A stretch of 64,000 nucleotides of DNA from Wuchereria bancrofti (Eukaryota; Nematoda; Chromadorea; Rhabditida; Onchocercidae): positions 5,704,495 to 5,768,494 of the forward strand of contig SSBO01000003.1 of NCBI GenBank assembly GCA_005281725.1, read 5' to 3'. How positions within the stretch are numbered: position 1 is the first letter of the stretch; each line of letters begins with the position of its first letter. Made by a program: the position numbers and the translations under genes. The notes under the pieces are model-generated. The model had not been told where the DNA came from. It saw nothing but the letters and a program-made list of their open reading frames with translations, and ran no database searches. Positions 1 to 13,400 of the stretch are shown one piece after another.

Positions 1-33
1 GAATTAACGGTTGATTTTTTTTACTGTAAACAG

Positions 34-418
34 GTACGAGTTCAAAAGAGAGGGTGAAAAGGCGGCATTACTCGAGCTCGGACCTCGTTTCACTTTACGG
101 CTGAAATGGCTGCAGAAAGGAACATTTGATAGTCGATATGGTGAATATGAATGGGTCCTAAAGGTATCTTTCGTTTTACTTAATTTTAGATGTCATTTCA
201 TTCCTAATATTTGCTTCATTATTACAAGCGGGGGGTTAATTAAATATTCAATACTAAGATGTAATTCTTTCTGTTTTAGTGAACATTTTTTCTTATTTAT
301 ATTTCATTCCAGTGATGCTAAAGCAAAGATGTTGAAATGAATTACCTTGTTTGGAATCAAAAGTGTTTATTTTCAGAGGCATGAAATGGAATCTAGTCGA
401 AGGCGGTTCTTTTTATGA
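34..418 (+). CDS. rpf1: RPF1, ribosome production factor 1 (3' end only)
   Basis: C-terminal part of a Brix-domain nucleolar protein needed for pre-60S ribosome assembly and 27S pre-rRNA processing. Two exons are in the window: 34-163, preceded by AACAG and followed by GTATCT, and 377-418, preceded by TTTTCAG and ending in TGA. The first begins in mid-codon and reads through [20 protein letters not shown] and [11 protein letters not shown]. The second gives [13 protein letters not shown] and stop. The [21 protein letters not shown] block followed by a basic R-E-M-x-x-S-R-R tail is the conserved end of the RPF1 subgroup and separates it from BRX1, IMP4 and SSF1. The 5' exons lie left of the window. 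The 213-nt intron starts in phase 0. The gene converges on the SLC19 gene. Family call is firm; splice junctions are read by eye. Confidence 0.87.
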
Positions 419-815
419 CAAATTTGGTAAAGTCTCAATTTAGTTGTTATCATATTTTTGGATAAATAAATTGTAAACATCTCCACGTTTTATTTACATA
501 TATTTTCCTTGGAAAGTCATATTGTGTTGTATACTGTGAACTGTTGGATCACTAGTAATTAATAAGGAAATTCACAATGAGTGATTAGGTTTAAGCTTGA
601 TGTGCTGTGATGAAGTAGCGTCCAAAGAGATTACAAACGATAAGCTGTATAACCATTTGAAATTCTCTATGCTTTAAAACCATATGAATTATTTCCCTTC
701 CTTTGGAAGCGATCTTTTCCTGTTTCTTATCAAAACTTACTCCCTGCTTGTATCAAGTGATAGTTATTAAGTTTCACTAACAGATAATTCAAGTTACTTA
801 TGCACCATTTTATCC

Positions 816-1087
816 ATGTTGCTGCAGTGGTCGATTGTTCAAATTGCAAGGATATTTGGCTTTGATCTGCAGCATCCGATAAGTGAATTGCATAATGAGA
901 TTAGAAAGATTGTTCCAATGAACGCATGACATCCAGCGTATACCAGAAACTAGAATTAAACTTATTACAGTATACTGTTCAACCGGTTGATGATTACGCT
1001 TATGATATGAGGTATAAAGATTTTATTGGAAGTATAATTTCCGAAGTGCTAAGAGCTGACGCGGTTTCAGACGGTTTGAATTCGTAA
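816..1087 (+). CDS. Two overlapping coding-like short frames, unidentified
   Basis: A frame from ATG 816 to TGA 929 encodes 37 residues (it includes ARIFGFDLQHPISELHNEIR). A second frame, +2 relative to it, runs from ATG 926 to TAA 1087 for 53 residues (it includes LLQYTVQPVDDYAYDMRYKD). The two overlap by four bases (ATGA). Composition is less A/T-driven than in neighbouring chance frames, and the second frame is open further upstream to 905. They could be one exon with a frameshift, two exons of an unseen gene, or a decayed gene. A possible splice acceptor (CTGCAG) ends at 827. I do not recognise a family, and chance is not excluded. Confidence 0.25.
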
Positions 1088-1115
1088 GCAGTGGTTAAGT
1101 GAGCAAACTTGATTA

Positions 1116-1144
1116 TTGATTGAATTGCATTGTAATTCAATCAA
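1116..1144. repeat. 11-bp perfect hairpin
   Basis: TTGATTGAATT (1116-1126) is followed after 7 nt by its exact reverse complement (1134-1144). It lies about 45 bp past the putative stop of the SLC19-type gene on the minus strand, so it would fall in that gene's 3' region. Function unknown; AT-rich palindromes of this size can arise by chance. Confidence 0.5.
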
Positions 1145-1190
1145 CAGTCAAGTACCAAAGGTACCAAAAGGCAAACTTATTTCATGTTTT

Positions 1191-4100
1191 CTAGGGGAAG
1201 TGAGTTTTTTTCACTTCGAATTCAATAGTTAATGCTGTACAGAAATTGGTTACCTGTTGCCTAACAGGCATGTGAAGTCCGTGTTGATCAGGTACAATGA
1301 TGGTGAGTAATGTTTGAAGCAATAGGGCAATGAATGAATTCAAACCAAATACTAAACCATATGATTCACCGATCATTTTCCTTGCCAAGTTCCACCTGCA
1401 AATAGAACCAGAAAAAATGTCGGCAGTTAACTTACGTTAAATGCCCAATTTCTCAATTCAGAAAAATGACAAATTTTGTAAAATTTTATGGAATTAAGCA
1501 TTTCTTTCTCTTAATAGTCCAAGGATACTAAATAGATGATGCCTTACTGCATATCAGCCATAACGGAAGCAGTACTATGAGTCGTGCCGATTGTTGCGTC
1601 CTTATAACTGCTGTAGTAGTTTGAAGCTGTCAGAATTTTATATCAATAGAAAGTATTCCACAGTTCTCTCACAAGCTATGGGAAATTAGCATGAATTCGT
1701 AAAGCAAAAACATGAATTATTTTTAGATATACGGAGTTCCTAAGCTAAATTGAAATCACGAATTTTTTTAATCAACTAGATTGCTAATAAGAATAGATTG
1801 ACATTTGTATGAAAAAGTCAATTGTTAAAAGCAGCTCTTTTGGATTTTAAAACGAAATTAGCTAACTCACTGAGCAATGGTAATCATCACTTGATACAAA
1901 CTTCGATAGCCAATATAACAAGCATACATAATCCATATGGATTGTGCTCTTGAATATATAATTAATATCAACGTATCAATCAAAGAAATCGTAGCCAGCG
2001 TCAGTTCACCCCATTTATCCCAATTTATTTTAGCTAAACCCAATATTAAAATCGATATGGCGGCTGAAAGTTATAATCAGGATTATGCCATCTATCATTC
2101 AATATATCGCCTGATTCTAAACTGTTTAATCTTTTTAGAAAGATAGAAAGTTTAATTCTGAAGAAACGACAAACATACATACAAACTGGTTAAGTGTTTG
2201 AAGTTGCCTATTCTACATAAAAATTACATTTATCGAACCCATTCGCTGTAATCGCTAGAAGTTACTTCTAAAAGTTTTGTGGCTCTCTTTAATTTAATCT
2301 AGCAATTAAAATTCTAAAAATAAACATATGACTACCTGTGGCAGTATAGATAGCTTCCGCGAAACCATTTAATGAATTCGTGTCACCATGTTGTACTTCA
2401 CCCCAAAGTGATTGAGCATATTGAGCAACCTTCATGTTATAAATTACATACTGACTTGAGAATATTTCATTTATGCAATGTTTCTCGAAATATAAACAGC
2501 AAAATCAATGACACTTTCGAAAGATGTTTGGTGTCATTGGTATGGCTAATAATGAAGGAAATTCACTTTCTCAGGTATGTGCGATGGGTATATTCAATGA
2601 ATACCTGAAGTGACATGCATGTTGTTAATGCCCACCATATGGACCACTTTCGGATGGCAGCAACCTGATATATACGAGTTATATTATAACGCATTAGGCA
2701 TAATTGGTATTGTACATATGCACCATACGTCTCCGGTAAACCGGATTGTTCGGCAGCCGTTTCTGAAAGAACACTGATTCTTATAAATTAGTGTCAAAAA
2801 AGATGCATGAAAAATAAGAGAATAGTAAAACTTTGATTTGCTACAAATTGAATTCATGGCATTTGAATTCTTCATGACTAATTAATTACCTTTGCTATTC
2901 GAATCGGAGAGTCTGACAATCACTTGCTTCCACTTCACATTCGGTAGAAATGCAGCAAGAATGACAACAAAACACGGGATTCCAAAACCTGTACTTTGCA
3001 AAAATTGATAATTTCCAATCCTCGTAAGGATAATTGCTTGAGCCAGAAGATAACTTATCATGCGTCCAGACATCACTGCTGCTCTCGAATAGCTTGTTAA
3101 TCTATGATCATACGGACATGTCGGAAAAAGTCAGTAATTGATACTTAGGCTTTGAAGATCAAAACGATCAAAACACTTAGAAATACAAGTAAAGCAAAAA
3201 TGTTAGCGAAAGGTCATCCTTTAATCATCGATTATAATTCAGTATAAATCACTGATCATTTATAAACAATCGTAATAATTACTTTTGATACTGATCCTTT
3301 TCTGATTTTGAGTAAATATAAGAGAAGAAAGCTATTTCGGAAGCAGATGCTGTTCCGAAAACCACAATCCCCAGTTTTTGCGCCCAAACCATCGGGCAGA
3401 ACACCAATATACCTCTCAAAATATTTCTCAAAGTCGGGAAATTAAAATGAATGATCCGGGAAAATCGTAAAAAACAAAATTTTAATTTAAATAATTTGTT
3501 CCGAGAAGTTTATACAAACAAGTAAATTTGTGACCACCAAACAATTAATCAATTTGAATACAAAATTCACAATTTAGGAGAGCAACCCGCTACTTGGATT
3601 AAGTCCTCAATATGAAAATCAGGGAAGTTTACTGAAAGTATGATGCTTGAAATCCGCTGTTAAACCTGAATTAGACTAAAATTTTAAAACCTTGGTTTTT
3701 TAAAATACTTACGTTAGAAGTTCAAGATAACGAGAAAACAAAAAAGAGAGACATATTCACATGCATATGGACGTGATGGACACAAATGCATTGGACAATT
3801 TGATTTTATATTTGTGGAAAGTTCGGAAAACGATGAATGAAACATACCGATAAATGGTTTGTGCGACGACTTCTAGTAACATCGTCGGTTTATAAAGTGT
3901 TAGATCGGTTAGCAAAAGTACTGGTATCAATGATAATAAATAACTATAAGCGGCAAATGGATAAACCTGAAATTGCGAAGCATGCTAACAGTACTAAAGC
4001 ACTGTAAAACGTAACTGATATTTTATGAAAGCTGCGTGGGAAGTTTAAAATCTTTTATTAAAAGATATTTAGAAACATTACTGATAAGATCTGAGATACA

Positions 4101-4237
4101 ATACGAACCTCATTTGTAAGTTGTTCGCGTGTCAAGTTCAACACTTCACTTTGATATAAATAAATAAATGGTTCGCCAATTTTAAATTCTTTAATGAATC
4201 CGTAGAAACAAATAAGTGCAGTCAGGAAATGCAACAT
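1191..4237 (-). CDS. SLC19-family folate/thiamine transporter (FOLT-like)
   Basis: Plasma-membrane multi-pass vitamin transporter of the reduced-folate/thiamine carrier family. Exons on the minus strand: 4237-4109, 3966-3848, 3414-3283, 3101-2890, 2762-2605, 2429-2336, 2063-1871, 1395 to 1254 or 1191. All junction phases agree. About 413 residues if exon 8 reads through to TAG at 1191, close to family length. Family landmarks in order: N-terminal FYGFIKEFKIGEPFIYLY; TDLTLYKP after TM2; SASEIAFFSYIYSK; the QYQKLTSYSRAAVMSGRM loop-TM segment; IRKWSIWWALTTCMSLQ; GYRSLYQVMITIAQWNLARK; and ESYGLVFGLNSFIALLLQ. The exon 3 acceptor (TTTTGAG) is atypical. A last transmembrane helix after VPDQHGLHMPVRQQ is expected, but I could not find an exon for it, so the 3' end is uncertain. 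Folate versus thiamine specificity cannot be told. Confidence 0.85.
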
Positions 4238-7200
4238 TTTCCAGCAATTTGTTAGTTAATTCCGAAGGTTTTTGTCAAAATCTTTTTTGTTTTTATGAAT
4301 AAATGGATGCTATGCTGCGGAATTGAGTCGCACAATCCGAATTTGAAATCCCGCACAAAATGACAAATTAACGTAATATTGACTCAGTGATCGTTTTTGA
4401 ACTGTTTATCAGTTGAAAGTTTGAAAAAAGTTTCTCTCTTTACCACAACTAATATTACGAAGCCGCTGTTTTGAAAACCAGTTGGGATGTCACAAGAAGA
4501 ATGGAAGAAAAAGAGACAATGAATGACACAATTGCAATACCACACAAAGATTATATGAAGAATTTCTTCCGCCTATTTTTTTAGATAACCTTCCTACAAA
4601 AAATCCTGAAATAAAATATGCAATAATAGAGTGGCAAGAGGTATTGATAGGTTTACTGCATCAATTGGGACCATTCTGTTTGCTCTGATATTTAATTGCT
4701 TTTTATGTAAACAGCTAAATATTTGGATGGGAAAAAATTTTTTATAAAACTTGAAGGGAAAAGATTGATAACAGTGATTAAGGTAGCAACATAAAGTAAG
4801 CATTCATGCAATTAAACTAGTTAGACTGCATAAGAATTAAATACATTCAGTATAATAGACAATTAAAATATTATTACTTTTAGAAGGATTTTGTATTTTG
4901 CATTAGTTAATTATTGTTTAATTTGCTAGAGAAATAAATTACATAGCAAATGGTAAATAAATCATTACACAACAAATAAACAGAGAAGTAGATGAGTTTC
5001 TTTTGCATTTGCAGTGAGAAAGAGCTCTTCTTATTCCTCTATCACTGTTTTTTACTCTTTTTAAGCTTTCTCTTACTTTACAGGTTCCTATCATCCTTCA
5101 ATGATACTATAGTGGGTGGAATGATTTCTGTCGAAGGTGCTTTGCTTTGTACCATCTTCCATTTTCTTGTTCTTTGCATATCAATTCTTCTATCTTTGCT
5201 CCTTCATTACTTGTCAAATCAATAAAATCATACAAATATTACTACAATAGAAATAATCATTCAACTTTATGACAGCACACAATTACTTTCGTATTTCTAG
5301 CACTCTTTTTTATCTGCAACGCTTGGCTAATGAAATCATGCTAATGAAAAATTAACTAATTTAGTACTTCAAAATATTATTTAGACAGAAAAAGTGAGTG
5401 AGAGGGAAGATTTTCTTAATAGATAAACAATTAAGCGATTCAAAATCAATGAACTGTCGTGTCTTTACACATGTTCTCTTCATTTAAGTATTTTGTCCAA
5501 CATTGAATCCTTCTTCTAAATGTCACAGATATTGAATACGTCAAACATTTTATTTTGCATCTTTCAAAGACCACAGAATTATTCGTCATATGTACTTCCC
5601 TTAAATGAAACTACCGATAAATATAAAAAAAAAAAGAAAAATGAAATTTAAGTGATGAATGCAATACTTACAGTGCTGTATGTTTATAAAGTAAAATAAA
5701 GTGAAACAAATTTTGGATCGGTATACTTTTGGGAATAACTTTTGAGAAATTTTAAAAATGAATAACTTTGTTTCATTGTGAGATAAAAGTGAACTTTTAT
5801 CTACATTCAATTATAATGGAACTTACAAAATTTTAAATATATAATGGAACTTAAAAATTTTTCGTTTTAATTTATAAAATCTAAGTTGAAATAATTCAGC
5901 TGAAAATTATATCTATAAGTATCTATAACACAACAATGCAAAAGGAAGATTTCAAAAAACTTCTAGATTAGAAATATTTGAAATATCCTTTTCATCTTTT
6001 TCTGAATTGAGAAATCTTCTTGGTTTACATTGCACTGTGTATGAGCCTTTTCATGTTGGTAAGTAATATTGCATAAAGTTATCTTTTTTCACTATTCATT
6101 GGAATAATTAATTTTGGTCGGCTAAATTAAACTTTAGGATCCGAAAGTTCAGGCTTATTAGTTTAATTAGTTAATATAGCTTTACAAAATTTTTATCATT
6201 AAAAATTTAGCAATTTTCGTATTCTTTGATGGTGACTTTATAGCTTAAACTGTGCGTTGAAATATTTGTCGTTATAATTTTGAACAAATAAAAAAATTTT
6301 GCCCAATGTGTACAAATTAAACTGACGCAGAGCGGCAGCGTATTTGATTTATTGGACATAAACCAAGTATTTTTCTTTTGAATATATCTCGAAAAAGTTT
6401 AATTTAGCTAGGCTTCATTACTAGCAAGGTTGATAAAGAAGCAATAGAGGTTGGATTAGTGGGTAAATATAAAAATTATAAATGATTCAGCCGCCGAAAT
6501 TTAAAAATAAATTAGTCGCCTGTTTATTATTTGTGAATCATTTGATTCATTTGCTTTATTTGTTGTACAATTATAGACGGTATATAACCATTCGAGCAGT
6601 ATAATGAGGTATTAGGTTTTTCAGCAAATGTAATATAGTAATGAAAACATCAGAAAGAATAAAATTAAATAATTTAAAAAATAAAGCAAGAAAATAGAAG
6701 TAAAATCATTCTGCTTAATTTCGTAACTTTCTCAATTTAATTGAAAGATTCCATTTTTCTGAAATTTCAAATATTCCTTATCACCATTTTCTTCAATCTA
6801 TTCATCTACTATTGTCAAAGATTTTAATCACGAATAAGTTAGTCAGATATGCCAATTTTGTGCTATAATTAAAATGTTGACATTCACTTCTCCACCTATC
6901 AATCTTCAAAGTCACACCTTATTGTATTATCAATTAGTTTCATATGCCTCCAAGATTTCAGTTTGAAATTCGAATTTAGAGAGAAGCATAAGGGCAAAAA
7001 TTTTGAGATCAAAAATACAGTTAATTTGCCGTCAGTTGTTATTAGCATGGAAAATTTTTAGCTAGCAAATAAGAAATGAAACACAAAAGTGTCAGCGGAA
7101 TAGAAATTTATATCACTGAATAAGAAAAGTAAGATTTAAGTCTTCTGTTTAAACAGGTTACGAAATAAACCAAAGAAGTAAAGCGCTAAATAAACAAATT

Positions 7201-9220
7201 GCTAAAGAAAATTGAAAACTAGTAGTAATTCTCGTTTTTTGATTCTTTTTCTAGAACTTTTAATTTAACAAAAAATAAAATAATTCTTTAAAAATTTCTT
7301 TTCACACTGATTTCAATGTTTTTGAGAACAATGAAAAAATTTGTCTTTTCTGAAATTTAATATTCCTTAGATATCAAATTTCGCAACTCTTTTTGTAATG
7401 TTTGAATCATACCATCCGCTTAATGTTTCATCACCAGCTGTCATCGATTATTAAATCCAATTTATTTAGGGTACTTCTTGCTGAAAGTACTTTCTTCTAA
7501 TTGTAACAAATCGTTCTCCATTTCATCTGCACAGTACAAATTTCAATATTTTCCTGTTTAGCTCTGAAGTAAAACATAATTTCTTTGTAAAAGGGGTATA
7601 ATGCATCTTCTCTCTTTATTCATAATATATTTTCATATAAAATTTTATCATCAAAAGGATTGATTCATAATGATTACAGAATATTTCAAAACAACGTGAG
7701 GAATTTCTTCCATAAAACTGTACTCAGTGAAAAAAATGAGACTTTTCGTTGTATTACCATCCTTTACAAGAAGTTAACGACAAATTGCCACTATTATTAC
7801 AAATTTCTGGAAAAATTAATGAATTTAGCTATTGAGTTCAAGCAGCCTATTCAGTTGTTCAAATGAAAAGTCACATGGACATTTTAAAACAACACGAAAA
7901 TGTGCTGATCAATTAGCACTTCTCGAAACTGTTGCGTCATTAGTAAATGAAGACTCTGTCTGCAAATTTATGATAAAAGTGAAGAATTTGTCCAAAAGAG
8001 AAAAGATTTCAAGATGGTCAAAAGCAATTTTAGTGAAAATAGGAGACTTCGTGTAAAATCTAGTTTCTTATTTAAATATCACCAGTAGATCGCATTTCGA
8101 ATTTTCTTTCTGCAAACAAAATCATTTCAAAGAAGTTTTTCTGATGTTTGCTTAGCAAGTAATAAGAAAAGACAGGAATATTATGTGTTGACGAAGTTTG
8201 GGTCATTAGATGGGCATTTGAATTTCTGAACAAAAGATGCGCGTGAAAGCAAGAAAAAAAAAGTAAAAAGAAGCTTTATTTTGTAATGGTAAAAGTAGTA
8301 GTAGCACTTAAATCTATATCCTTTCTTTTTTCTCGTCTGTTTGATTTTAGTACAATTTCATTGACCAAGATACAGGTCATTTTGCAGACCATACATAGTT
8401 TAGTTAGAGTGGTAGCAGTACTGACACATTATTATGCAGATAGAAACAGAAGTTTGCACACAGAACAGATTTTTGTCGTAAAGACTAGTTAAATTGACTT
8501 AACGATTACAATTAAAAAACTTGATGTTAGGTCACGCCTTTCCTTCTAAACCGGACATGGACCAGCCGGTTTGCTAACCGCTTTATAAACGTTTCATCGG
8601 ACTGCTACCAACATCCAATTTCATTTCATATTTTGCTTTAAAAATAGTTAAAACTACTTTATTAGCTTAATTCTCAAAAAAAATATCATTCAAAGTTAGC
8701 GTTGTCTAGAAAAATTAAGTAAGAATAATGATTGATGGTATCAAAATTTCAACCAGGTTTCCAAGGATTTCAAAAGACGCTGACATTTCCCAAATTTACT
8801 CTGGTTCCTTGGCCCAAATTCTAGCTGCAATAAATCTGGGTCTTTGTTTCCTGCTAATTATATATCAACAAATTGTTATGATCCAAGTTATTAGTTGGTC
8901 ATAATAGTTGATGTATCTGGTTAAACATAGAAATCAATTTCTTGTCCAAAATTTTTATATCAATTCAGTTCAAAATCTTTTGGCCCTAATGCTGTCATTT
9001 CTTATTCAACTTCTGGCTTCTTTTTTTTCTGTCTTATAAGTGATATTAGAGCTGGAAATGCATTATTTTAATTTCAGCGTTCAAAAATTCGGCATCAAAT
9101 GAAAGTGTTTTGTATTTGTACGATACATATAAAATATTTTTGTACCAACATTTTTGGCATTTTTTACTAAAACTATCAGAAAGTTTTTGAACCAACGATT
9201 TTCTAGCTATCCAGTCAGCT
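4238..9220. other. Gene-poor spacer between divergent genes
   Basis: About 5 kb of AT-rich DNA between the SLC19-type gene (leftward) and the Tyr-rich secreted-protein gene (rightward). It should hold both promoters, but no specific site could be assigned. Several open frames exist (for example 4992-5225, a T-rich 77-codon frame giving mostly Phe/Leu), without splice context, family resemblance or codon pattern. Nothing else supported. Confidence 0.5.
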
Positions 9221-10412
9221 ATGCTCCCTTTAATACTTACTATCATATTTTTCGCATTCAAACAATGTAGCGGTCAGTTAGGTTATGGCGGTAATGGTTA
9301 CTGTTCCACTTGCGCACTGAGTAATAGTGGCTCAATCTCGCGAGGATTTGGCTTTGGTGGCGGCAATTACGGTACCAATTCAGTTTTTTTTTGCTGAAAT
9401 TTTACATTCTAATGTGCGGAAAATGATATTTGCTGATGCGATTTATCCCTTTCTCTAAGATTTTGTAAAGATAAGAATGCGAAATATCTATAGTAATTTC
9501 TTTCTATCATTCTATCAAATAAATGAGCTTTAAAATTAAATACAAAGTTCAAAATTTAAACTGGATTCAATAAAATAAATTGACTTGTAAAATTTTGTTT
9601 CGTAGAAAAACATTTCAGTAAGTTCATCGAATACCGCAAATTCAGATTTGACTGGCAAAAATTTATATTCATTGCCCACAAGCAACAGTCTAATCATTCC
9701 AAGCAGCTACGGCTATAGTTCAAGCAGTTACGGTACTGGTACAAGTTACGGGAATAATAATCTAAACTACGGTTCCTCCTCTACAGTATGTTCATTTGAT
9801 CTTTAACAGTTTAGATTTATTGTTCCTAAATATGATATATAAAAAAATGTTATTATTAAGTCAAGAAAAGAACTTTGGAAAAATTTCGTTCCTTTCAAAT
9901 TCTCAAGTACCCAAATCTTTCAGACTGGGATATCATCGAATAACGCATATAGTTCTGCTGGAAATTACGGCGATGGAAATGGATATATCAATTGCTACAA
10001 TAATAATTGTTTACCAAGCAGTAGCCTTAATACAGTTCCTACTGCAAGTAGTGGCATAGGATACGGTATTTCCGGAAGCAATACTATTTATAATCCCTAT
10101 TTTTCGCTACCAGACACAAGTTACAAAACCTACTCTTTACCCTCTTTTTACAGTGTACACACTAACTTAGGATCAGTGCCAAACATTTACACCAGTAACA
10201 GTCATTCAGGTCTGGAGACTAGCTATTCATTACCGGCAGCATACAGCAGCTATCCGGCAATGTACAGTAGTTACGGTAGTCAGAGTAGCACAAGTTCCCT
10301 GAACAATCTGCTTTCCCTTACCAACTATCAGAGAAGTCGGAAAGCAGTATCTGCAGATGATGCTTCTGAAATAAGAAAATCGCTGTTATCATCTACCTCG
10401 ACTTCATCGTGA
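9221..10412 (+). CDS. Secreted Tyr/Ser/Gly/Asn-rich low-complexity protein
   Basis: Three exons, 9221-9371, 9619-9785 and 9924-10412 (TGA), all phase-consistent with GTACCA/TTTCAG and GTATGT/TTTCAG junctions; 268 residues. ATG 9221 opens a signal peptide (MLPLILTIIFFAFKQCSG) and sits shortly behind a TTTTCTAG that could be a trans-splice acceptor. The mature chain is almost all Ser, Tyr, Gly, Asn and Thr, with irregular motifs such as SSYGYSSSSYGTGTSYG and AAYSSYPAMYSSYGSQSS. Cysteines are few: one near the signal-peptide end, C-S-T-C near residue 35, and C-Y-N-N-N-C in exon 3. The last 40 residues are charged (NYQRSRK, ADDASEIRK). No enzyme domain. Tyr-rich extracellular chains in nematodes often belong to cuticle, eggshell or microfilarial sheath, where they can be dityrosine-crosslinked; that role is inference. 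No family identified. Confidence 0.75.
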
Positions 10413-13400
10413 TATATCGAAATTAATTCATAAAATAGTTCATTATAAAAAAAATTTCTAAGTCGTGCTAAATTGCTTGAAATGTTTGCCATTTACAAAG
10501 GTAATATTTTCGAAATCGCATCACACATCTGCCAGTGGGTTGTGTGAAGTTCTACTTAAACTGCATCAAAAAGCTTTACCGGACAATTTCCTGATTGCCC
10601 TAATGACACTACTGATTTAACTTTTTTCCATTCTTTAGTTATTTATTTCCACTAAGTATTTATTAAGATAAATATTAATTTGAGCTAAACTGCAATTAAA
10701 ATCAAAAAAATAAATCTTTTCACTTTGCTCAATCGAAATATTTGATTAAAATAGATGACCTATCAATAAAACACATTAATATATCAAATTTTTTTCAAAA
10801 TATTTTTCTTTCTTTCAAAATATGCAAAATATTTTTGCGACCTAACATTACATTCTTTTCTTACAAGCAACAATGTTCTGAATTACATCGAATTTGATTG
10901 CTGCTGAAACAGTATATTTAAGTAATTCGTTGCTGCTTAAAATGCTGTATAATAATTTCAAAAAAAAGGTTTATTGTGATAGCTCCATTACTAATTCTAT
11001 TTCCGTTCTGTATTATCCATTTAACAAGACATATTTTAATTAATGAAATAACTATTGTAACAGCCGATCAATAGGTACGATATTTTGTATATTAAATAAC
11101 TGTGCTATAATTAGCAAGCTTCAATGAAATCAAATCAAATCACCGTTTGAAGAATATTCATCACACCATAGACTTATCACTTTCAACAATGATCGAAATA
11201 AACTTTTCTATAAGCAATAATAAGTAACCAAATACTGCTCTATTTCCTATTTGCTGAAGAATTCGAAGATCAGATAAATAAATATTTTTAAATAACGAAG
11301 CCAGCGACAATGTTGTTGCTCTAATGATAAGCTGAAATAACAAACTTCGGAATAAACTGAGTCGGAATAAACTGAATGATAGAAGAAAATAAATTTTTTT
11401 TGCTGAGAGTAATTAAACATGTAATGTCTTTTCAACTTACCACAAAATCAAATCCAAAAGAATTTTATTTTAATCTTTTTATTTGATCCAACTTATTTAT
11501 TTTTTTCTGTAAATTAATTTAGAAATTAACAAATATTTGGTTCAAATTGTATTTATATTTGCCATCAGTATTTCTCTTCTATATTTGAGCAGTTTAAAAG
11601 ACAATTATAGTCTGGAATAGTTTTTTGAAAATAACGGTATTTTATGCATGATTTGCAAATGTGTGAGCACATTAAATTCGGTTCTCAGAACTTGGCCATT
11701 TTCTGTGATCTCATTTCAAAGGCTATCTACTTGATTGATCATTTAGTTAATGACGAGAAAGCGTTATTTTTATTTTGAAGTGTTGAAATAACTAGTTAAA
11801 ATTATGCGAGGTATTAACCATATTGACTAAGACTGATTTAATCAATTTAGTGTATTTTCCGCAAAAAAAAACGAATAAAAGGCATTTGTAGGATAATCTG
11901 TTCAAAAAACAAATTTCACTTTATTCACGAACTACGAATAGCAATTATTGCTTGTTTTAGCCAACTAACAGTGGTAGGTAAAATACTACTGGCCAGAGAT
12001 AAGTGAGTTTTTTTAAATAATCACTAAGCAAATGAACTTGAGTATTGTTTGTTGAAAAATCTGTGACTAGTTGAAAATGTCAGAAGACTATCACTTGATA
12101 CAAGTGGTTTAATGACAATATATATTTAAAATTTCAATATCAGTTTTTCAAAATCTAAATATTTTTAAATCCATAGCTGTCGAAATTTCCGAATTATGAC
12201 CGAATAGTTTAAACTGATTTAAGTTCCAGCAAAAATATTGAAATGTAAAATCTTTTATTGTATAAATAAGATTGTACAAATTTGTATAAATGAAACTATT
12301 AAAGGTGAGTTGTTTTCACTACTGATAAGATGAGGAAGAAAGAGAAATGATGCTGGGCTATATATTTGGCATATAAAATGAGCTGTAAACTGTTATTGGT
12401 AAATTTGATCCCAAAAGTCGAAGGTCTCTAATTCATTCACAACGACTTGTCGAGGATTATTTTTCGAAAGCTTTGATGAACAATAATTTGCTGACTAACA
12501 AGAATTTAAAATAAGAATGGCAATAGAATGCTGTTGAGCAACACGTCTTGGCTTATAAGAGTTTTAACTTGTTCTGCTAGCTTAATGTTTTGTTTGTTGT
12601 TCAGCGTCTCTATGAAACTATCCTATTGCCTTGTTCTTTTAACCTTGCTGAAAATTCGTGTTTTCAAATCCATGGTAAACAGAAACTGTTAGGCAAGTAA
12701 TACGTAGAAATGAGCACCTCCTTTTAACAAATATTCATTGACTAAGCAAATTGAAGATTCTTTTCATCGGTGAGGTTTGTGCTTTCGATTATTTGTCGGT
12801 TAATCATTCCATCGATCGACAAATTGCAACCAATGCCGTTTGATCTGACAATGCTGAAGGCAATAAGAAAAAGGGCTAGAAGAGAAGAGTAAATGAACTT
12901 GTGAGTTGCAAAACTTATCCTCCTATTTCTCCTCCTCTCCTCTCAGGAAATCAGCAGGAAGCAGAACCTTCCAAGCACCTATCTATAATCAAATTCATCA
13001 TTTATCATTCCTTACCAACTTGTTATCTTATTCTTACTACTTTTCTTGTCCACTTTTTCTACTATATTTTCACCAGAACATCGTTCATTTTGAAATATAT
13101 GTGCAGGACTGAGTAACATTCAGTAGCTCCCTCACCGCTAGTTCTTTTCGAAAAGTCTAAAAATTTTAATTCCAAGCTTTAAAAGTAGGTGTTTTATTTT
13201 GCTTGTCATTGACTAATGATCATTTGATAGGCGAAGGTCCAACAAAGTTATTCGATCTTTTATTTTTAATATCCAATCAGCTACCTTTCGACACTAAAAT
13301 TTAAGTGGACCTTTCAGAGTAGAAGTGTAGAAAGAAATGACCAGTAGAGAAATCTAAGATTTGACTACCGATTCGGTTCACATTTTTTGCAAAGGTTAGA

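Noticed and set aside
1004..1090. Minus-strand frame considered as the last exon of the SLC19-type gene
   Set aside because: It is hydrophilic and cannot supply the missing helix; the plus-strand reading of the same bases is more protein-like.
4992..5225. 77-codon hydrophobic frame with ATG
   Set aside because: T-rich DNA gives runs of Phe and Leu; no splice context, no family resemblance, no upstream acceptor near the ATG.
8551..8577. AAACCGG...CCGGTTT inverted repeat
   Set aside because: Only 7 bp per arm, with no neighbouring structure or gene to give it meaning.
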